From the NCBI RefSeq assembly GCF_021310995.1, contig NZ_CP054151.1, positions 599,501 to 663,500 of the forward strand: 64,000 nt of DNA, read 5' to 3'. Position 1 is the first letter of the stretch; every line of letters begins with the position of its first letter. Positions 1 through 8,392 of the stretch are shown here, in pieces. A model generated the notes under the pieces. The model was not told the DNA's origin, made no database searches, and saw only the letters and a program-made list of their open reading frames with translations. The DNA is from Agrobacterium vaccinii. Its GTDB lineage: Bacteria > Pseudomonadota > Alphaproteobacteria > Rhizobiales > Rhizobiaceae. The translations under genes and the position numbers were made by a program.

Positions 1-2
1 TG

Positions 3-344
3 ACGGTTGGCTCCAGAACCGCGCTTGGCACTGGCAGCGTGAACGTCAGCGGTGGAACCCTGGCGCTGGGTTCAGAGGCTGTCGAGATCACGGGCGATTA
101 CAGCCAGACCGGCGGTACGCTCGCGCTCGATGCTGCGAATGGCCCTTTACAAATCAAGAGGCAGGCCAGCATCGAGGGTGCAACTCTCCATCTTGCTTTC
201 GGGCAAACCACGCCCACTGCCGGAGCCCGGTTTGAAGTGCTATCAGCCAACGCGCTCCATGGCACATTCGCCAAAATCGATGCAGGTTCGGTCAAGATTC
301 GCCCAGTCTACACCGGCAATTCCGTATCGGTCATCGTCGAATAA
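3..344 (+). CDS. C-terminal end of a repeat-rich surface/autotransporter-type protein (partial)
   Basis: The reading frame is open from the left edge of the window and stops at 342-344, so only about 113 C-terminal residues are visible. They are rich in Gly, Ser, Thr and Val in short beta-strand repeats (GSVNVSGGTLALG, GDYSQTGGTLAL), as in passenger domains of autotransporter-associated beta-helix proteins. It ends in SVSVIVE with no aromatic-rich beta-barrel, so this protein lacks a classical autotransporter translocator at its C-terminus. The GTG at 39 is internal, not a true start. Function and full length cannot be judged from this fragment. Confidence 0.6.
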   Translation, partial: TVGSRTALGTGSVNVSGGTLALGSEAVEITGDYSQTGGTLALDAANGPLQIKRQASIEGATLHLAFGQTTPTAGARFEVLSANALHGTFAKIDAGSVKIRPVYTGNSVSVIVE

Positions 345-367
345 CGGCACATTCACGTGATTGAAGA

Positions 368-387
368 GGCGCAAAAATCGCTGCGCC
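368..387 (+). terminator. Possible stem-loop after the surface-protein gene
   Basis: A 6-bp GC-rich stem (GGCGCA at 368-373, TGCGCC at 382-387) encloses an 8-base loop. It lies 24 bases past the stop codon. There is no T-run after it, so if it terminates transcription it would be a weak or factor-assisted site. Confidence 0.35.
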
Positions 388-430
388 CCTTCACAACGGT
401 CCCGAGTTGCACTAGAAGCCGCACCGTAAT

Positions 431-461
431 CCGGTCGCAGCCCACCCGGTCAAAACAAGGG
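431..461 (+). promoter_or_regulatory. preQ1-I riboswitch in the queC leader
   Basis: CCGG at 431-434 can pair with CCGG at 446-449 around a loop starting TCGCAG, followed by the A-rich strand CAAAACAAGG at 451-460. Both GGTCGCAG and CAAAACAAGG are the hallmark segments of the Thermoanaerobacter-type preQ1-I aptamer as I know it. The final AAGG(G) is also the ribosome-binding site of queC, whose ATG is at 472. Ligand binding should therefore fold the Shine-Dalgarno bases into the pseudoknot and repress translation of the queuosine-precursor operon. The homology is recalled, not searched. Confidence 0.85.
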
Positions 462-471
462 ATCCCGAACC

Positions 472-1182
472 ATGAAAACTATCGTCATCTGCTCCGGCGG
501 ATTGGACTCCGTTTCGCTTGCGCACAGAATAGCAGCGGAAAACGAACTTCTCGCCCTCGTCTCCTTCGACTATGGTCAACGCCATAAAAAGGAGCTGGAC
601 TATGCAGCGGCCTGCGCCGACAGGCTCGGCGTGCCGCATCATGTCATCGATATCCGCCCCATTGGCGCCCATCTGACAGGCTCGGCGCTAACCGACGATA
701 TCGCCGTACCGGATGGTCACTATGCGGAAGAGACGATGCGCTCCACCGTGGTGCCCAACCGCAATGCCATCATGCTAACCATCGCGTTCGGGCTGGCCGC
801 AGCGCAGCAGGCGGATGCCGTTGCTATTGCCGTGCACGGTGGCGACCACTTCATCTATCCCGATTGCCGCCCCGCTTTCATCGACAGCTTCAACGAGATG
901 CAACGTCACGCGTTGGATGGCTATGCCAACGTCAAGCTGGTTGCGCCCTACGTCAACGGGTCCAAGGCCGATATCGTAACGGACGGATCAAAGCATGACA
1001 CGCCGTTTGCGCAGACCTGGTCCTGCTACAAGGGTGGCGTGCGCCATTGTGGGCGCTGCGGCACCTGCGTGGAGCGGCGCGAAGCCTTCCATCTGGCAGG
1101 CATCAGCGATCCCACCGATTACGAAGACCCGGATTTCTGGGTAGCGGCCACCAGTGCCTACGCGGCGCAGGAGGTGAAATGA
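472..1182 (+). CDS. queC: 7-cyano-7-deazaguanine synthase QueC
   Basis: This enzyme converts 7-carboxy-7-deazaguanine plus ammonia and ATP to preQ0, the precursor of queuosine in tRNA. The 236-residue protein has the N-terminal PP-loop SGGLDS (residues 8-13) that binds ATP. Near the C-terminus it has the zinc-binding cysteines C185, C193, C196 and C199. Length is normal for the family. The ATG at 472 follows the AAGGG that forms the end of the riboswitch. The gene overlaps queD by 4 bases (ATGA), so queC, queD and queE form one translationally coupled operon. Confidence 0.97.
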   Translation: MKTIVICSGGLDSVSLAHRIAAENELLALVSFDYGQRHKKELDYAAACADRLGVPHHVIDIRPIGAHLTGSALTDDIAVPDGHYAEETMRSTVVPNRNAIMLTIAFGLAAAQQADAVAIAVHGGDHFIYPDCRPAFIDSFNEMQRHALDGYANVKLVAPYVNGSKADIVTDGSKHDTPFAQTWSCYKGGVRHCGRCGTCVERREAFHLAGISDPTDYEDPDFWVAATSAYAAQEVK

Positions 1183-1550
1183 TGTTTCGTATCACCAAGG
1201 AGTTTCATTTCTCCGCATCGCACCAACTCAAGGGCCTGCCCGATGACCACCAGTGCGCACGTCTGCACGGTCATAATTACATCGTTGAAGTCGAGCTTTC
1301 CGCAGATGAGCTGAACGAGCACGGCTTCGTGCGCGATTACCACGAGCTTGCGCCTTTGAAGCAATACATCGACAACAGCTTCGATCACCGTCACCTCAAC
1401 GACGTCTTGGGGCACGACATGGTCACGGCCGAGCGCCTCGCCCGGCATTTTTACGACTGGTGCAAAGCGCGTCTGCCGGAAACGAGCGCCGTGCGGGTCA
1501 GCGAGACTGCCAAGACCTGGGCAGAATATCGCCCCCGTCCCCAGCCATGA
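1179..1550 (+). CDS. queD: 6-carboxy-5,6,7,8-tetrahydropterin synthase QueD
   Basis: QueD makes 6-carboxytetrahydropterin from dihydroneopterin triphosphate, an early step towards preQ0. The 123-residue protein has the PTPS-family pattern: a zinc histidine in FHFSASHQL, the catalytic cysteine C26 in [11 protein letters not shown], and the paired histidines of that same motif. The frame stays open upstream to 1047, but the ATG at 1179 overlaps the queC stop and follows GGAGGTGA, which fixes the start. It overlaps queE by 4 bases. Confidence 0.96.
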   Translation: MMFRITKEFHFSASHQLKGLPDDHQCARLHGHNYIVEVELSADELNEHGFVRDYHELAPLKQYIDNSFDHRHLNDVLGHDMVTAERLARHFYDWCKARLPETSAVRVSETAKTWAEYRPRPQP

Positions 1551-2284
1551 GCGCGGCCAAGGAAAGCCCGATCCGTATCAGCGAAATCTTCGGCCCGACG
1601 ATTCAGGGTGAAGGCGTGCTGATCGGTGTTCCCACGGTATTCGTCCGCACGGGCGGCTGCGATTATCGCTGTTCGTGGTGCGATACGCTGCATGCGGTGG
1701 ACAGCGAATACCGCGATAACTGGAAGCCTATGTCTGCCGATGCGATCTGGCAGGAGGTCTTGCGTCTATCCGGTGGCAAGCCGCTGACCGTGTCCCTATC
1801 CGGCGGCAATCCTGCGATTCAACCGCTCGGACCGCTCATCGACAAAGGCCATGGTGAAGGTTACCGCTTTGCACTGGAGACGCAGGGCAGCATTGCCAAA
1901 GACTGGTTTGCCAGCCTCGATTATCTGGTGCTCAGCCCCAAGCCACCTTCCAGCGGCATGCAAACGGATTGGTCAGCTTTTGAAAACTGTCTTGCAGCGG
2001 CGGGAGACCGTCCGCACATCGCGCTGAAATTCGTGATTTTCGATGATGCGGATTATCGTTACGCCAAGGACGCCAGCGCCCGCTATCCCCATCTGCCCGT
2101 CTACCTCCAGCCCGGCAACCACACCCCGCCGCCACCGGAGGACGATAACGCCGTGGTCGATATCAATGGCGTGATGGACCGGATGATCTGGCTGGTGGAC
2201 AAAGTCAGCGACGACCGCTGGTTCGACGTCCGCGTGCTGCCGCAACTGCATGTGCTGCTGTGGGGAAACAAGCGCGGCGTCTGA
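1547..2284 (+). CDS. queE: 7-carboxy-7-deazaguanine synthase QueE (radical SAM)
   Basis: QueE carries out the radical-SAM ring contraction of carboxytetrahydropterin to 7-carboxy-7-deazaguanine. The 245-residue protein has the CX3CX2C iron-sulfur motif at C38, C42 and C45 and the SAM-binding SLSGGNPA segment typical of QueE. The frame is open upstream, but the ATG at 1547 overlaps the queD stop (ATGA), giving a family-sized protein. It ends 5 bases before the convergent tusA-like gene. Confidence 0.96.
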   Translation: MSAAKESPIRISEIFGPTIQGEGVLIGVPTVFVRTGGCDYRCSWCDTLHAVDSEYRDNWKPMSADAIWQEVLRLSGGKPLTVSLSGGNPAIQPLGPLIDKGHGEGYRFALETQGSIAKDWFASLDYLVLSPKPPSSGMQTDWSAFENCLAAAGDRPHIALKFVIFDDADYRYAKDASARYPHLPVYLQPGNHTPPPPEDDNAVVDINGVMDRMIWLVDKVSDDRWFDVRVLPQLHVLLWGNKRGV

Positions 2285-2289
2285 AATCT

Positions 2290-2523
2290 CTACGTCTTAC
2301 GTATATGGAACCTGTGGCCTGTTTCCGTGGGCGTGGCTTCCAGCAGGCTGTGTCCGTCTTCACGGCACATATGGGGGATGTCGATGATGGCAAGTGGATC
2401 GCTGGTTTCGACGCTGAGCTCATCACCGGCCCGCATCCGCGACAGCTTCTTGCGGCACCTTAAAACAGGAAGGGGGCATTTCAGCCCCCTTAGATCGTAG
2501 ATTTCGGCGTGACCAGCGGTCAT
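2290..2523 (-). CDS. TusA/SirA-family sulfur carrier
   Basis: This 77-residue protein matches the small TusA fold: DLRGLKCPLPVL near residues 10-21, with the Cys-Pro-x-Pro that carries a persulfide in TusA proteins, then a beta strand (GDELSVETSDP). Family members pass sulfur to tRNA thiolation, molybdenum cofactor or other pathways; which one applies here is not visible. Its ATG overlaps the stop of the upstream L,D-transpeptidase gene by 4 bases, so the two are co-transcribed. It could be another sulfurtransferase of the family rather than TusA itself, hence no symbol. Confidence 0.88.
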   Translation of the reverse strand: MTAGHAEIYDLRGLKCPLPVLRCRKKLSRMRAGDELSVETSDPLAIIDIPHMCREDGHSLLEATPTETGHRFHIRKT

Positions 2524-3815
2524 TGCTTGGCCCAGAACTTCCAGAACGGCTTCTTCTGCGCATCGTCGGGTGACGGTGGTGCGCTGAAGGCAAGCGGGTT
2601 CACCGTTGGCACCGGCACGCTTTGCGGCGTACCCGCCTGCGGTTGTGCTGCCACTGGCGCGGCGGAAGCGACCATCGCCGGTGCCGCCGCTGGGGTGGCT
2701 GCGGGCTGCCGTGTCATGACCGTCGCCGCAGTCGTCGCACCCGGATTTGCTGCCGAAGCCATGGCTGTCGCAGCCTGGCCGGAAATGCCCTTGGCTGCCT
2801 TCTTTTCCATCAGCGCGGCAAACTCGGTTTCCTTCATCAGCTTGCCTGCCTTGAGCGCCGAGCCGGTCGGAGCATAGGCCGGCTCGCGACCCTTGCGCTT
2901 TTCGGCAACCAGTGCCTTGCGCTCGGCTTCGCTCGGATCATACCAGACCATGCCGTCGAGCTTGTTGGTCGCCTTGGCATAGGCAAGCTGGTAGGTCTTG
3001 TCGTAGCTCGTCAGCGCACTGGCGAGGGCTGGCGGCGTGCTCATTTTGGGACAGGCAGCGGAAGCGTTGAACTGCCCACCTTCGAGCTGCTGATTGAACA
3101 CATACTTCTTTTCGCAGACATTGACTTCCGGCGGACGCTTGGTCACTTCGAAGTTGTCGTAACCGACCTTCAGCATCTTCCAGAATTCAAAATGCTCGCT
3201 CTTGCGGTGGCGTGCCATGTTTTCCGCTGTCATGCGGAATGGCAGGGCCTGCAACTGAACCGTCTTCTGGCCACCCTTGAAGGCGTCGCGCGCAAAGCCG
3301 TAGATTTCCAGAACCTGTGCATCCGTCATGGAATAGCAGCCCGACGACGAACAGGCGCCATGGATCATCAGGTTGGTGCCGTTGCGCCCGTTTGCCTGAT
3401 CATACCGATTGGGAAAACCGGTATTGATCGCCAGATAGTAATTGGAGTTGGGGTTAAGGTGCCCCGGCGTCAGATTGTAAAAGCCCTCGGGCGCCTGCCG
3501 GTCGCCTTCCTTGACCTTGGGACCGAGCTTTCCAGACCATGCGCAGATGTCGTAGGAGGCGATGACCTCAAAGCGGTTGTCGCGACGGGCCTTCCAAATC
3601 TCAAGCTTACCCTCTTCCTTGAAAATCCGGATCATGATCGGCGCGTTGCGATCCATGTTCTTCTTGTCCATTTCGGCAAGAATGGATGGAGCAAGCGGGT
3701 AATCGACCTTGTTTTTCACATGGGAAACATCACGCTCGACGGTCTCGAGCGTTTCGTTGCAGCCTGCAAGCATGAGAGCGGTGCAGGCGAAAAGCGCAAT
3801 ATGTCTCAAACGCAT
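2520..3815 (-). CDS. YafK-type murein L,D-transpeptidase lipoprotein
   Basis: The likely start is the ATG at 3815, giving 431 residues that open with a lipoprotein signal (lipobox LAGC). The catalytic region IHGACSSSGCYSM contains His152 and Cys160, the pattern of the YkuD/YafK family that makes or trims 3-3 or lipoprotein-peptidoglycan links. The last ~130 residues are Ala/Pro/Val-rich and low complexity, a probable wall-spanning or disordered tail that is longer than in the core family. An upstream in-frame start at 3875 is possible but would bury the lipoprotein signal. It is coupled to the downstream tusA-like gene. Confidence 0.9.
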   Translation of the reverse strand: MRLRHIALFACTALMLAGCNETLETVERDVSHVKNKVDYPLAPSILAEMDKKNMDRNAPIMIRIFKEEGKLEIWKARRDNRFEVIASYDICAWSGKLGPKVKEGDRQAPEGFYNLTPGHLNPNSNYYLAINTGFPNRYDQANGRNGTNLMIHGACSSSGCYSMTDAQVLEIYGFARDAFKGGQKTVQLQALPFRMTAENMARHRKSEHFEFWKMLKVGYDNFEVTKRPPEVNVCEKKYVFNQQLEGGQFNASAACPKMSTPPALASALTSYDKTYQLAYAKATNKLDGMVWYDPSEAERKALVAEKRKGREPAYAPTGSALKAGKLMKETEFAALMEKKAAKGISGQAATAMASAANPGATTAATVMTRQPAATPAAAPAMVASAAPVAAQPQAGTPQSVPVPTVNPLAFSAPPSPDDAQKKPFWKFWAKQ

Positions 3816-4054
3816 GGCGTTCCACCAATTTTCAGGATGTGCAAAGGTGGTAAAATATTTCGGATTTGAATACAAGTCCGCGAACTTGTGATCGCCGGTC
3901 TATTTCCGGCAAAGGGCTGCTGATCGGCTCTCATGATCTCATCGGCGTTGTTGAATCCGTTGGTGGAATATAGCTTACAGAGTCTTAACACATCGCTACA
4001 CAGCTCGCGGGCGATGTCGCTTGCGGCAGGACCGAACTCATCTATATTCCTGAC

Positions 4055-5515
4055 ATGATCGACCTCATGACCGCCTACTGGCCGCACATCCTCGCAACTC
4101 TCTCCGCAATCATGGGTGCAGCCGCTGCCATCCACGCCACCATGACGAAACAGGAAGTCCGCACGGCACTTGGCTGGGTTGGCGTCATCCTGCTCTCACC
4201 CTTCGTCGGCGCCGCCATCTACGCCATCGCTGGCATCAACCGCATCAGGCGTACGGCACTCGGCCAGCAGCGCTCTTTGATGCACGGCACCATCATGGAC
4301 CGGGTCGCGCGTTTCGATGCCGACGATAGTCTTGTCATCGAGCGGTTCGGGAGACGTTTTGCCTCCATGAAAACCGTGGGTGACCGAGTTACGCGCACGG
4401 CGCTGACGACCGGCAATGTCATCGAGCCGCTGAACTCCGGCGATATCGCCTATGCCGACATGCTGGATGCCATCGCGAACGCCAAGCGGTCCATCATTCT
4501 CGAAACCTACATTTTCGATCAGGACCATATCGGCATCCGTATCGTCGAGGCGCTGGCAGATGCCTGCGATCGTGGCGTCGAGGTCAGGGTGCTGGTGGAT
4601 GCGGTGGGTGCCCGCTATTCCGTTCCAAGCATTTTGCCTGCCCTTCGAAAAGCCGCTATCCGGGCTGCAGTTTTCAACGGCAATGTCATCATGGGTCTTC
4701 GCCTTCCCTACGCCAATCTCAGAACGCACCGGAAAATTCTGGTGGTGGATGGCCGCGTTGCCTTCACCGGCGGAATGAATATTCGCGAAGGTTTCACAGC
4801 GGAGTTTGCTCGAGAGCACCATTCTCACGACACCCATTTCAAGGTGAGAGGGCCGCTGGTCGCCGATCTGTTCACCGTTGCCGCCGAAGACTGGCGCTTT
4901 ACTACGGGCGAGCTTTTGGATGGCCCGGTCTGGGATGTCACGCTTCCCGAGGGCGAGCCGGGTCAGCCGGTATTGGCACGCGTGGTCGCTTCGGGGCCGG
5001 ATAACAGCATCGAGACCAGTCACAAGATGCTGATGGGCGCTTTTTCCGTTGCCCGCTCGTCCATCCGCATCATGTCGCCCTATTTCCTGCCGGATCGCGA
5101 ATTGATCTCCGCACTGACGACGGCGGCCCGGCGAGGCGTGCAGGTCGATATCATTATTCCTGCGAACAACAATCTGACATTGGTCGACCATGCCATGACG
5201 GCACAGTTCGATCAAATGCTGAAAAGCTATTGTCGCATCTGGCGCGCGACCGGCCCTTTCAACCATTCCAAGCTGCTCGTCATCGATGACCGTTGGTCCT
5301 ACGTCGGCTCGTCCAATCTCGATCCAAGGTCGTTGCGATTGAACTTTGAGGTGGACATAGAAGTTATGGATGAGGGTTTCGCCGAAGCAGTCTCCGCGCG
5401 CATCACCGACGCGATGGAGACGGCAGTGGCTGTGAACCTCGAAGCCTTAAGGGCTCGCCCGTTTCCCGTCCGGCTTTTCGAGCGGATTTTGTGGCTGGCA
5501 TCGCCTTATCTTTAA
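4055..5515 (+). CDS. Cardiolipin synthase-like phospholipase D family protein
   Basis: A 486-residue membrane protein with two N-terminal transmembrane segments (about residues 8-28 and 38-58). It has two HKD motifs: HRKILVVD starting at His225 and HSKLLVID starting at His404. This is the layout of bacterial cardiolipin synthase (ClsA-type), which condenses two phosphatidylglycerols or transfers phosphatidyl groups. Length is right for ClsA. The downstream EEP-family gene follows within about 25 bases, so the two are probably co-expressed. A different phosphatidyltransferase of the PLD superfamily cannot be excluded. Confidence 0.9.
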   Translation: MIDLMTAYWPHILATLSAIMGAAAAIHATMTKQEVRTALGWVGVILLSPFVGAAIYAIAGINRIRRTALGQQRSLMHGTIMDRVARFDADDSLVIERFGRRFASMKTVGDRVTRTALTTGNVIEPLNSGDIAYADMLDAIANAKRSIILETYIFDQDHIGIRIVEALADACDRGVEVRVLVDAVGARYSVPSILPALRKAAIRAAVFNGNVIMGLRLPYANLRTHRKILVVDGRVAFTGGMNIREGFTAEFAREHHSHDTHFKVRGPLVADLFTVAAEDWRFTTGELLDGPVWDVTLPEGEPGQPVLARVVASGPDNSIETSHKMLMGAFSVARSSIRIMSPYFLPDRELISALTTAARRGVQVDIIIPANNNLTLVDHAMTAQFDQMLKSYCRIWRATGPFNHSKLLVIDDRWSYVGSSNLDPRSLRLNFEVDIEVMDEGFAEAVSARITDAMETAVAVNLEALRARPFPVRLFERILWLASPYL

Positions 5516-5539
5516 AGGCGACACCTTTGAGTGTTGGGA

Positions 5540-6379
5540 ATGAAATCGTTGATGCGAGATATGAAATTGAAACGAACCAAGCCCGACAGCCTGTCCTCCA
5601 TCCTGATGACATCCCTGCGCAATCGCAAGAAGCGTCAGACGGAAAGCAACGGTTGCGGAGATGAGGGACAGCCCATCATCGCATCCTACAATGTCCACAA
5701 ATGTGTGGGGCGCGACCGTAAATTCGACCCGGACCGCATCTGCCATGTGATCAAGGAAATAGGTGCCGATATCATTGCGCTACAGGAGGCCGACAGCCGT
5801 TTCGGAGAGCGCACCGGCTTGCTCGACCTTGGCAGGCTGGAGCGCGAATGCGGGCTGACGCCGGTGCCGATCAGCGCGGGCGCCAAGGCCCATGGCTGGC
5901 ACGGCAACGTCGTTCTGTTCCGGGAAGGCTCCGTTCGTGATGTGCATCCGCTCAGGCTTCCAGGTCTGGAACCGCGTGGTGCTCTGGTGGTGGAGTTAGA
6001 ATTGAAACAGGGTGGGACATTGCGCATCATCGCTGCCCATTTCGGTCTTTTGCGCCGCTCACGCGCGCAGCAGGCAAAGGCGCTTGTCGATCTTCTCAAC
6101 ATGCGCGACGAGCAGCCAACAATTCTGCTCGGCGATCTCAACGAATGGCGGCTGGGAAATGGCTCATCGCTCAACACATTCCGCGATGCCTTCGGCAGCC
6201 TGCCGCCAGCAGTTCCCAGCTTCCCATCAGGATTGCCGGTACTTGCGCTTGACCGGATCATTTCCAACCGAAAAGGCCTGATCGAAAATGTAACGGCGCA
6301 TGACAGCGCGCTGTCGCGGGTCGCATCCGACCATCTGCCGCTCAAGGCGGCAATCTGCACGGATATTCTCGTCGGTTGA
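5540..6379 (+). CDS. Endonuclease/exonuclease/phosphatase (EEP) family protein
   Basis: About 279 residues with EEP-fold signatures: SYNVHKCVG near the N-terminus, the metal-binding Glu in ALQEAD, ILLGDLNEW in the middle and a terminal SDHLPL. Members hydrolyse DNA, RNA, sphingomyelin or inositol phosphates, so the substrate is not decided. The cardiolipin synthase-like gene ending 24 bases upstream makes a lipid-related role reasonable as inference. Several starts are possible (GTG 5531, ATG 5540, 5552, 5561) and none has a strong ribosome-binding site. The first ~45 residues are basic and not conserved-looking. Confidence 0.82.
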   Translation: MKSLMRDMKLKRTKPDSLSSILMTSLRNRKKRQTESNGCGDEGQPIIASYNVHKCVGRDRKFDPDRICHVIKEIGADIIALQEADSRFGERTGLLDLGRLERECGLTPVPISAGAKAHGWHGNVVLFREGSVRDVHPLRLPGLEPRGALVVELELKQGGTLRIIAAHFGLLRRSRAQQAKALVDLLNMRDEQPTILLGDLNEWRLGNGSSLNTFRDAFGSLPPAVPSFPSGLPVLALDRIISNRKGLIENVTAHDSALSRVASDHLPLKAAICTDILVG

Positions 6380-6424
6380 ACGGCAGACAAGGCGGATGCA
6401 GCATGCGCACCCGCCTTATCCATT

Positions 6425-7558
6425 TTATCGGAGCAATGCCTTGGCTTCTTCGATACCCAATGCCGCCGGCTGCGTGCAGGTGGTGGTCAACTCAATGAAC
6501 CGATCCTCCTCGCCGGACTTCAGGATCGACGTCATGACATCGATGCCGTGAAGGGAGCGTTCCAGCGAGCAGCGCGCGTCGCGTCCTTCGATTAATGCCA
6601 GCGCCATGTCGGCAAGCCCTGCCGTGCGGTAGTTGGCACGTGCACCCTGCGGGCTTTCCTGATTGGCGATCCCGAAGGGATGCTCCCAGTTGTCCAGCGG
6701 CTTGATGTCCTTGTCGCGACCGCTGGCCTCGACCACGCCGCCGAAGAAATTTGGATCGGGCACGTAGATCGAGCCTTCCGTGCCGTATAGCTCCATATTG
6801 GCATGGCGGTGCGACCACACATCCCAGCTGGCTGACAGGGTGATCGTCGCGCCGTTCACGAACTCCAGGAGGGCATGGATATTGGTGGGCGTTTCCACAG
6901 GAATGACCTGACCGTTCAGAGGCTGGCTGGTCACCGTTCGCGTCGGGTTCGCCATCGACGTCAGGGCACCGACACGTTTGACCGGGCCGATAAGGTTGAT
7001 GAGATTGGCGATGTAATAGGGGCCGAGATCGAGGATCGGGCCGCCGCCTTCGAGGAAGAAGAAGCCGGGGTTGGGGTGCCACATTTCCATGCCAGGACTC
7101 ATGACATGGCATGTGCCCGACGTGATGCGACCAACGCCGCCTTCATCGATATATTTGCGCGCCAACTGGTGCGCGCCGCCCAGAAACGTATCGGGCGCAC
7201 AACCGACAGCGAGGTTCTTTTCTGTCGCCAGACGCCGCAGTTCCTCGCCTTCTTCCAGCGTTAGAACGAGCGGTTTTTCGGAATAGACGTGCTTACCAGC
7301 CTCCAGAATAGCTTTCGACACCCCAAAATGCGCTGCGGGTATGGTGAGGTTCACCACCACGTCGATGTCGTCGTTCTTAAGCAGCTCCTCGATGGACTGC
7401 GCCTTGACCCCGTATTCTTCGGCTCTCAGTTCGGCGGCACTGCGGTTGAGGTCGGCGCAGGCCAGAACTTTCAACCCCTTGAACAGAGGCGAAAGCGAGA
7501 AATAGGTGGTTGAGATATTGCCGCATCCAATGATGCCGACGCCAAGTTCATTGGCCAT
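6425..7558 (-). CDS. Gfo/Idh/MocA-family NAD(P)-dependent oxidoreductase
   Basis: The ATG at 7558 is preceded by GGAG at good spacing, giving 377 residues. The Rossmann fold starts at once (GIIGCGNIS), and the family EKP motif appears in YSEKPLVLT. These enzymes oxidise or reduce sugars and inositols. It is the last gene of a six-gene minus-strand operon with an ABC sugar importer and a xylose-isomerase-like TIM barrel. This suggests catabolism of the imported sugar or glycoside through a keto intermediate. The actual substrate is not visible. Confidence 0.92.
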   Translation of the reverse strand: MANELGVGIIGCGNISTTYFSLSPLFKGLKVLACADLNRSAAELRAEEYGVKAQSIEELLKNDDIDVVVNLTIPAAHFGVSKAILEAGKHVYSEKPLVLTLEEGEELRRLATEKNLAVGCAPDTFLGGAHQLARKYIDEGGVGRITSGTCHVMSPGMEMWHPNPGFFFLEGGGPILDLGPYYIANLINLIGPVKRVGALTSMANPTRTVTSQPLNGQVIPVETPTNIHALLEFVNGATITLSASWDVWSHRHANMELYGTEGSIYVPDPNFFGGVVEASGRDKDIKPLDNWEHPFGIANQESPQGARANYRTAGLADMALALIEGRDARCSLERSLHGIDVMTSILKSGEEDRFIELTTTCTQPAALGIEEAKALLR

Positions 7559-7579
7559 GAATGTCACTCCAGATTTGGA

Positions 7580-8341
7580 TTAGTAGCTGTTGAAGGATGC
7601 GATCGATCTTGTGATCAGACGGTCGGCATCGCTAGGATTGTCATGTTCGACCACGTAATATTTGACGGCGGTTTTCTTCAGCACATCGACAAGGCCTTTC
7701 CAATCCACGGTGCCGTGGCCAACATCCGCCCAACCGTCTTCGTCCGTATTTTCACCTGATGGCGCGATGTCCTTCACATGCACCGCGGTGATCCGGCTTG
7801 CGTAACGCTCGATCCATTCAAACGGATCGGCTTTGCCGCGGATGATCCAGGCAATATCCGCTTCCCACTCCAGTTCAGGACCGCCAGCAAAAATCTGCTC
7901 TTGCGGCGTGGTGCCATCCTCCAGCTTCACGAATTCGAAGTCGTGGTTGTGCCAGCCAAAGGCGAGACCTGCATCACGGTAAGGCTTGGCAGCCTCTTGA
8001 AGACGCTTACCGAAGGCCAGCCAACCGGCTGCATCGCTTGGGCGCTGGTCGGGCAGAAGGTAAGGGCAGTAAATCGTCTCAACCCCGAGGATTTTCGCGA
8101 TGTTCAGTGCTTTCTGTGGCTCGCTCTCCAGCATGTCGAGACCGAAATGGCCGGTCGGCATGGTCAGATTGTTCGCGTCGAGATCTGCGCGCAAAGCTTT
8201 CAAAGCCGCGTCGTCCATCGTGCCGTAAATGCCGCCGAAGCCTTCGACATGGGCGTAGCCTGCCGCTGAGAGTTTCTTGAGGGTATCTGAAAGCGGCGGG
8301 AAGTTACGCGCGCTGTAAAGTTGAAAGCCGAGTTTCGTCAT
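7580..8341 (-). CDS. Sugar phosphate isomerase/epimerase (xylose isomerase-like TIM barrel)
   Basis: 253 residues with the AP-endonuclease-2/xylose isomerase-like pattern: FQLYSARNF at the first strand, LAFGWHNHDFEF, the metal-site Glu/Asp in ELEWEADIAW, AVHVKDI and a final YYVVEHDNP. Related proteins are sugar or inositol isomerases, dehydratases or epimerases. AGGAGA precedes the ATG. It lies between the ABC ATPase gene and the oxidoreductase gene, 21 bases from the latter, so it belongs to the same sugar-use operon. Confidence 0.9.
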   Translation of the reverse strand: MTKLGFQLYSARNFPPLSDTLKKLSAAGYAHVEGFGGIYGTMDDAALKALRADLDANNLTMPTGHFGLDMLESEPQKALNIAKILGVETIYCPYLLPDQRPSDAAGWLAFGKRLQEAAKPYRDAGLAFGWHNHDFEFVKLEDGTTPQEQIFAGGPELEWEADIAWIIRGKADPFEWIERYASRITAVHVKDIAPSGENTDEDGWADVGHGTVDWKGLVDVLKKTAVKYYVVEHDNPSDADRLITRSIASFNSY

Positions 8342-8392
8342 CTGTCTCTCCTGACATTGGGACTGTGTCCGGTGGAAGGGTGGGATATGGGT

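Noticed and set aside
2470..2491. Strong AAGGGGGC/GCCCCCTT hairpin that looks like a terminator
   Set aside because: It lies inside the tusA-like coding sequence, over the codons around the conserved Cys-Pro-Leu-Pro, so it is explained by codon content.
2622..3869. 415-residue plus-strand frame
   Set aside because: Exact antisense of the L,D-transpeptidase gene, whose lipobox and catalytic motif are clear.
4196..5266. 356-residue minus-strand frame
   Set aside because: Antisense of the cardiolipin synthase-like gene with two intact HKD motifs.
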